Assembly (NCBI GenBank): GCA_007136035.1
Contig: SLHS01000001.1
Location: forward strand, 1 to 8,967
Length of the DNA stretch: 8,967 bases
DNA from: Patescibacteria group bacterium
Lineage (GTDB): Bacteria; Patescibacteriota; Dojkabacteria; SC72; T1SED10-24
Reading direction: 5' to 3'
The position numbers and the translations under genes are program-made. Shown here in pieces: positions 5,121 to 8,967 of the stretch (positions within the stretch are counted from its first letter, which is position 1; each line of letters begins with the position of its first letter). The notes below the pieces were generated by a model. The model was given only the letters and a program-made list of their open reading frames with translations. It was not told where the DNA came from and did not search any database.

Positions 5121-5951
5121 ATGTCTTTTTCAATAAAATACACAATTACTAATGAACTTTTGGCTAATATAAAGGAAATTACGAGGGTCTCTTGTGAACT
5201 TAATAACAAAAAATTTTCTCATATAACCTACTCTGAAATTTTGAATCAAACGAAAAACTTCGGTTCTAAGGCTCTTTCTTTATCTCCGGAGGAAGAAAAA
5301 AATTATCTAAAGGCTTTGGAAAAATTCAGTAAAAAAAATATAGACTTTAATCTTAACACTATACTTTCGATACATTCACTTTTGATGAATGGCTTGGCTC
5401 CCAAAAATCAGGTAGGGAAATTTAGAAATGCTCAAGCTAAAAATTCTGTGAAAAATTTAATTAAATTAGTGAAAAATATTAAGAATGATACAGATCCACT
5501 AATTGTTGGCGGTTTGTTTTATAAAAATTTTGTGCAGATTGATCCATTTGTACATGGAACTGATAGAGTCGGTGTAATCGCTACAAGAATTTTCCTTATG
5601 GAAACCAAAATTAATGTTTTTAATCTTTTCAGTTTTGAAAAAATTGGCCAATTTAAAACAAAGGATAATAATAAGTGGTTAGAATATTTTACGAACTTTT
5701 TTTGGGGTGAAATGTTGAGAGTTAAGAAAGAACTTGAGAAAGTAGCTTACAAACCAGAACAAGAAATAAATAAAGATCAGGAGAAAATTTTGAAATATCT
5801 TAAAAAAAATGGTGTTATAACAGATAGTGATTATTCTCAAATGACTGAAAGAAAAAAAGCTACAAGAGTTTTGGATTTTAATAAACTTATGGAGAAAAAT
5901 TTAATCCAAAGATGTGGCCAGGGTAGAAAAACTCATTACATTTTGAAATAA
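5121..5951 (+). CDS. Fic-fold protein with degenerate catalytic motif and C-terminal winged helix
   Basis: 276 residues. Fic enzymes transfer AMP or other phosphate-containing groups to proteins. The fold is recognisable from LSIHSLLMNGL...GKFRNAQ (about 82-105) and from DPLIVGGLFYKNFVQI (125-140), which leads into the Fic loop. The canonical loop HPFx[D/E]GNGRxxR here reads DPFVHGTDRVGV (141-152). The catalytic His is Asp141, the acidic Mg ligand is His145, GNG has become GTD and the second Arg is Val152; only P142, F143, G146 and R149 remain. Classical AMPylation is therefore unlikely. Residues 218-275 form a winged-helix-like domain (ILKYLKKNGVITDSDYSQMT and onward) common at the C-terminus of Fic proteins. 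No clear [S/T]xxxE[G/N] inhibitory motif is seen near the N-terminus. The frame is intact, so this is not simple decay. It lies 4 bp before the peptidase gene, which implies co-transcription. Confidence 0.85.
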   Translation: MSFSIKYTITNELLANIKEITRVSCELNNKKFSHITYSEILNQTKNFGSKALSLSPEEEKNYLKALEKFSKKNIDFNLNTILSIHSLLMNGLAPKNQVGKFRNAQAKNSVKNLIKLVKNIKNDTDPLIVGGLFYKNFVQIDPFVHGTDRVGVIATRIFLMETKINVFNLFSFEKIGQFKTKDNNKWLEYFTNFFWGEMLRVKKELEKVAYKPEQEINKDQEKILKYLKKNGVITDSDYSQMTERKKATRVLDFNKLMEKNLIQRCGQGRKTHYILK

Positions 5952-5955
5952 GGTT

Positions 5956-8871
5956 ATGAAAGTAGGGGATATATTTAGCGATTTCCAGCTAAAAAAACAA
6001 GAATATATTGATGAGATGAAGTCTCTAGGTAGGCTCTTTGAACATAAAAAAAGTGGAGCAAGGCTTTTGAATTTAGAAAATGATGATGAAAACAAAGTTT
6101 TTTCAATAGCTTTTAAAACTCCTAGTTATGATGATACTGGTGTACCTCATATTTTGGAACATAGTGTATTGTGTGGTTCAAGGAATTTTCCTACAAAAGA
6201 ACCTTTTCTAGAGCTTATTAAAAGCTCCCTTTATACTTTTCTTAATGCCATGACGTACCCAGACAAAACAGTTTATCCCGTTGCTAGTAAAAATGAAAAA
6301 GATTTCTTTAATTTGATGCATGTTTATTTGGATGCTGTTTTTTATCCAAAAATTTATGAAAAACCAGAAATATTTATGCAGGAAGGTTGGCATTATCATT
6401 TAGAGGAGAAGAAATCTAAACTATTATTGAATGGTGTTGTATACAGTGAAATGAAGGGTGCATATGCTTCTCCAGAAAGCTTGTTAGAAGAAGATTCTCT
6501 TTCGTCTCTCTATCCGGACACGAGTTATGCTTTTTCTTCTGGAGGTAAACCAGAAGCAATTCCTAGATTAACATATAAAAAATTTCTCGAATTTCATAAA
6601 AAATATTACCATCCTTCAAATAGTTATATTTATCTCTATGGAAATGGCGATATTAAAAAGCAATTAGAGTTTTTAGATAAAAAATATTTATCGAGCTTTC
6701 AAAAGAAAAAGGTTAATGTTTCATTGGGTTTTCAAGAGCCATTTAGAGAAATAAAAGAAGTTAACTCAAAGTATTCTATTTCAAAAGAACAGAATAGTAA
6801 AAATAAAATGTACTTTTCCCTGAATTATGCTTGTAACAATATTATAGATAAGAAAGAAAGATTTGCTTTAGAAATATTGTTGTATTATTTAATGAAGACA
6901 AAAAGTGCTCCTTTAAAAGAAGCTCTTTTGGATAAAGATATAGGCGAGGACGTATTCGGACATTTCGAGACTGACGTTAACCCTCCTTATATAACAATTT
7001 GTATTAAAAATACCGGAAGTAAAAAGAAAGAGGAATTTTTGAAAATAGTGAATAAAACTTTGGAAGATTTGGTTTCTAGAGGCTTACAGAAAGATTTGTT
7101 AGAAGCCTGTATGAATATATTTGAATTCAATTTGAGGGAGGCAGATTATGGAAATTATCCGAAGGGTCTTTTTTACAATTTAGGTTGTTTGAAAACTTGG
7201 CTTTACGGTTCTGATCCCTTAGAGACACTTTCCTACAAAAAAGACTTAAAAGAGTTACGTGGGCTTTTGAATCAGGATTATTTTGAAACACTTTTGAAAA
7301 AATACTTTTTGAACAATAGCCATATTTCTTTAGTTATTTTGAAACCTGAAAAAGGTTTGCTTGAGAGGAAAGAGAAACAATTGCAACAAGAATTAGATAG
7401 CTACAAAGAAAATTTAAATAATCGCGATTTAAATAATCTAGTGGAAAAAACTTTGAGATTCAAAAAATATCAGAACACTCCAAATTTGAAAGAGGATGTT
7501 GAAAAAATCCCAAAACTTAGTGTGAATGATATTAGTCAAAAAATAGAAAAAATTCCAAGGAAAGAAGAAAAAGTTTCTGGTGTCCACCTTTTACATAATC
7601 CCTTAGAAACGAATGGTATTGTTTATATCTCTCTAGCCTTTGATACAAAGATTGTGCCATTTGAAAAACTATATGTCTTGAATATACTGTTGCTCCTTTT
7701 GGGTAATGTTGCGACAGAAAACTATACACGTCAGGAGTTGGATATATTTATTAAAAAATATACAGGAGGTTGTACTTTCAAAAGGGAGAGTTTTTTGTTT
7801 CGCTTTGATGATTCTAAACATTTACCTAAACTATTGATTAAAGGTAAGGTTTTGAGTAGAAATTTTTCAAAATTAATCGAAATACTTTTGGAAATTATGC
7901 ATAAGAGTAAGTTTGTAGAGAAGAAACGTATTAAAGAAATTATTCAAGAGAGTAAATCTAGATTTGAGATGGATATAAATTATCGTGGAGATGATTTTGC
8001 GGTTAATAGGTTACTGTCGTATTTTTCAGAGCATAGTAAGTACAATGAGCATTTTGATGGTTTAACTTATTATCACTATTTATGTGATTTGGTAGATAAT
8101 TTTGATGAAAAGTGGACTGATTTGAAGTCAAATTTAGAATCTTTGTTGGAAACTGTTTTTAATAAATCTAATTTAGTAGTAAATATCGTTTGTGAAGAGG
8201 ATTTTTACTTTAAATCTAAGAGAGAGCTAAAAAAGATGTTTTCTGCTTTTAAAGCTCTAAATCTTTCAGAGCAAAAGTACGAATTTTGTGTCAAGAATAT
8301 TAACGAGGGTTTGTTGACACAAAATTCTGTACAAAATGTTGCCCAAGGTAATAATTTCAAGGCTTTGGGTTATGAGTTTACTGGGAAACTTTTGGTGCTA
8401 AATAATGTAATAAGTAGGGAGTACTTATGGGAAAAACTTAGAGTTCAGGGAGGTGCTTATGGTGCTAACTGTAGTTTTTCTAAGAGTGGAAACACTTTTT
8501 TCTATTCTTATCGAGATCCCAATTTAATTCGGACATTAAATGTTTATGAGGGGATACCGGAATTTCTTGAAAAATTTAAAACAGAAAATATGGACAAATT
8601 TATTGTTGGTACAATAGGAGCTTTAGATAAACCCCTTACGCCTCGTATGAAGGGAGATAGAGCATTAGCTATGTATTTGTCAGGTGTGGGGGATGAGGAT
8701 TTACAAAAAGATAGGGATGAAGTTCTCGCAACGACGATTGAATATATAAACGGTTTTGCAATGCTTGTGGAGAAATCATTTAAAGAAAAGTATTATTGTG
8801 TTTTGGGTAACGAGAGTGAACTGAAAAGAAATAGAAAGCTTTTTGGCTCTTTGGTTTCTGTGTATAGGTAG
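5956..8871 (+). CDS. PreP-like M16C zinc metallopeptidase (insulinase/pitrilysin superfamily)
   Basis: 971 residues, the size of full-length presequence-protease (PreP/Cym1) relatives, which act as a clamshell that degrades short unfolded peptides. The inverted zinc site is HILEH (His65, catalytic Glu68, His69) with the third ligand Glu165 in YSEMKGAY, 96 residues on and close to the spacing in PreP. Other family blocks are GSRNFPTKEPFLELIKSSL (74-92), FLNAMTYPDKTVYPVAS (95-111), QEGWHYHLE (142-150) and YHPSNSYIYLYG (about 218-229). The C-terminal half carries the substrate-binding LRVQGGAYG (828-836), followed by SYRDPN. The middle, about 470-540, is a charged helical linker, as in the M16C-associated region. 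No signal peptide is evident, so it is probably cytoplasmic and recycles peptides. The start has only AAGG two bases upstream, 4 bp after the Fic-like stop, which suggests coupled translation. Confidence 0.95.
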   Translation: MKVGDIFSDFQLKKQEYIDEMKSLGRLFEHKKSGARLLNLENDDENKVFSIAFKTPSYDDTGVPHILEHSVLCGSRNFPTKEPFLELIKSSLYTFLNAMTYPDKTVYPVASKNEKDFFNLMHVYLDAVFYPKIYEKPEIFMQEGWHYHLEEKKSKLLLNGVVYSEMKGAYASPESLLEEDSLSSLYPDTSYAFSSGGKPEAIPRLTYKKFLEFHKKYYHPSNSYIYLYGNGDIKKQLEFLDKKYLSSFQKKKVNVSLGFQEPFREIKEVNSKYSISKEQNSKNKMYFSLNYACNNIIDKKERFALEILLYYLMKTKSAPLKEALLDKDIGEDVFGHFETDVNPPYITICIKNTGSKKKEEFLKIVNKTLEDLVSRGLQKDLLEACMNIFEFNLREADYGNYPKGLFYNLGCLKTWLYGSDPLETLSYKKDLKELRGLLNQDYFETLLKKYFLNNSHISLVILKPEKGLLERKEKQLQQELDSYKENLNNRDLNNLVEKTLRFKKYQNTPNLKEDVEKIPKLSVNDISQKIEKIPRKEEKVSGVHLLHNPLETNGIVYISLAFDTKIVPFEKLYVLNILLLLLGNVATENYTRQELDIFIKKYTGGCTFKRESFLFRFDDSKHLPKLLIKGKVLSRNFSKLIEILLEIMHKSKFVEKKRIKEIIQESKSRFEMDINYRGDDFAVNRLLSYFSEHSKYNEHFDGLTYYHYLCDLVDNFDEKWTDLKSNLESLLETVFNKSNLVVNIVCEEDFYFKSKRELKKMFSAFKALNLSEQKYEFCVKNINEGLLTQNSVQNVAQGNNFKALGYEFTGKLLVLNNVISREYLWEKLRVQGGAYGANCSFSKSGNTFFYSYRDPNLIRTLNVYEGIPEFLEKFKTENMDKFIVGTIGALDKPLTPRMKGDRALAMYLSGVGDEDLQKDRDEVLATTIEYINGFAMLVEKSFKEKYYCVLGNESELKRNRKLFGSLVSVYR

Positions 8872-8908
8872 ATGTGAAACAAAAGTTTAATAGGTATGTG
8901 GTTTTGTG

Positions 8909-8937
8909 AAACAATAGGGATGTTGTTTAAGTTTTTT
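8909..8937 (+). terminator. Weak candidate terminator after the peptidase gene
   Basis: AAACAA (8909-8914) can pair with TTGTTT (8923-8928) across an 8-nt loop, with six T at 8932-8937. The 6-bp AU-rich stem is weak. It is proposed only because a hairpin plus T-run occurs where termination would be expected, 37 bp after the stop codon. Confidence 0.25.
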
Positions 8938-8954
8938 ACTATTTGTTCTATAAT
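8926..8954 (+). promoter_or_regulatory. Promoter of the gene starting at the right edge
   Basis: A perfect TATAAT (8949-8954) with a poor -35 (TTTAAG, 8926-8931) at 17 bp. The -10 ends 7 bp before an ATG at 8962, the same arrangement as at the SDR and Fic-like genes. Confidence 0.55.
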
Positions 8955-8961
8955 CAGCTTT

Positions 8962-8967
8962 ATGAAA
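8962..8967 (+). CDS. First two codons of a gene leaving the window (ATG AAA)
   Basis: Only ATG AAA is visible, so nothing can be said about the product. The call rests on the -10 element 7 bp upstream, which matches the two other plus-strand start sites, and on the 90-bp gap after the peptidase stop codon. Confidence 0.4.

Noticed and set aside
8875..8914. Direct repeat TGTGAAACAA after the peptidase gene (two copies about 30 bp apart)
   Set aside because: Only two 10-bp copies in AT-rich DNA, with no palindrome, mobile gene or regular array. Chance is sufficient.
1..8967. Recoding of TGA (as Gly or Trp), as in some Patescibacteria
   Set aside because: All large frames are uninterrupted under the standard code, and Trp is encoded by TGG. 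TGA is not used as a stop in the six intact ends checked, but that sample is too small to mean anything.

Overview
The window is AT-rich bacterial DNA, densely packed with genes and read throughout by the standard genetic code. TGG encodes Trp, no TGA interrupts any frame, and all six intact ends I checked use TAA or TAG. Ribosome binding sites are weak or absent. The ribosomal genes rplJ-rplL stand alone rather than inside a rplKAJL-rpoBC cluster. These traits and the mixture of families fit a reduced genome of the Patescibacteria/CPR type. This is an inference and the phylum cannot be fixed from the window.

Minus strand, 1-2797: a tight three-gene operon. In transcription order it holds a seven-helix membrane protein of the '7TM_transglut' type, a RimK-related alpha-L-glutamate-ligase-like ATP-grasp enzyme fused to a C-terminal retropepsin-like (RimB/'Zn_protease') domain, and a second ATP-grasp ligase of the cyanophycin-synthetase type that runs off the left edge. 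The same three families (ligase, 7TM protein, retropepsin) are known neighbours in other bacteria. Here the set is rearranged: the transglutaminase-like part of the 7TM protein is missing, the protease is fused to the ligase, and the DTG active-site motif reads NTG. This is the best candidate in the window for an undescribed system, presumably an ATP-dependent peptide or amino-acid ligation pathway at the membrane.

Minus strand, 2849-3971: rplJ (L10) and rplL (L7/L12). They have a perfect-consensus sigma70 promoter (TTGACA, 17 bp, TATAAT), a short leader that can fold into a kink-turn-like hairpin resembling an L10 leader, and a strong intrinsic terminator. An 18-A tract lies just before rplL, which has no ATG, so its start is uncertain.

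Plus strand, 3978-8967: an SDR-family NAD(P)-binding protein, then a Fic-fold protein with a heavily altered catalytic motif followed after 4 bp by a PreP-like M16C zinc metallopeptidase, then the first codons of another gene at the right edge. The SDR, Fic and right-edge genes each have a -10-like hexamer only 6-7 bp before the ATG, which suggests leaderless mRNAs. No tRNA, rRNA, CRISPR array or insertion sequence was seen, and there is no gene-free stretch longer than about 155 bp.
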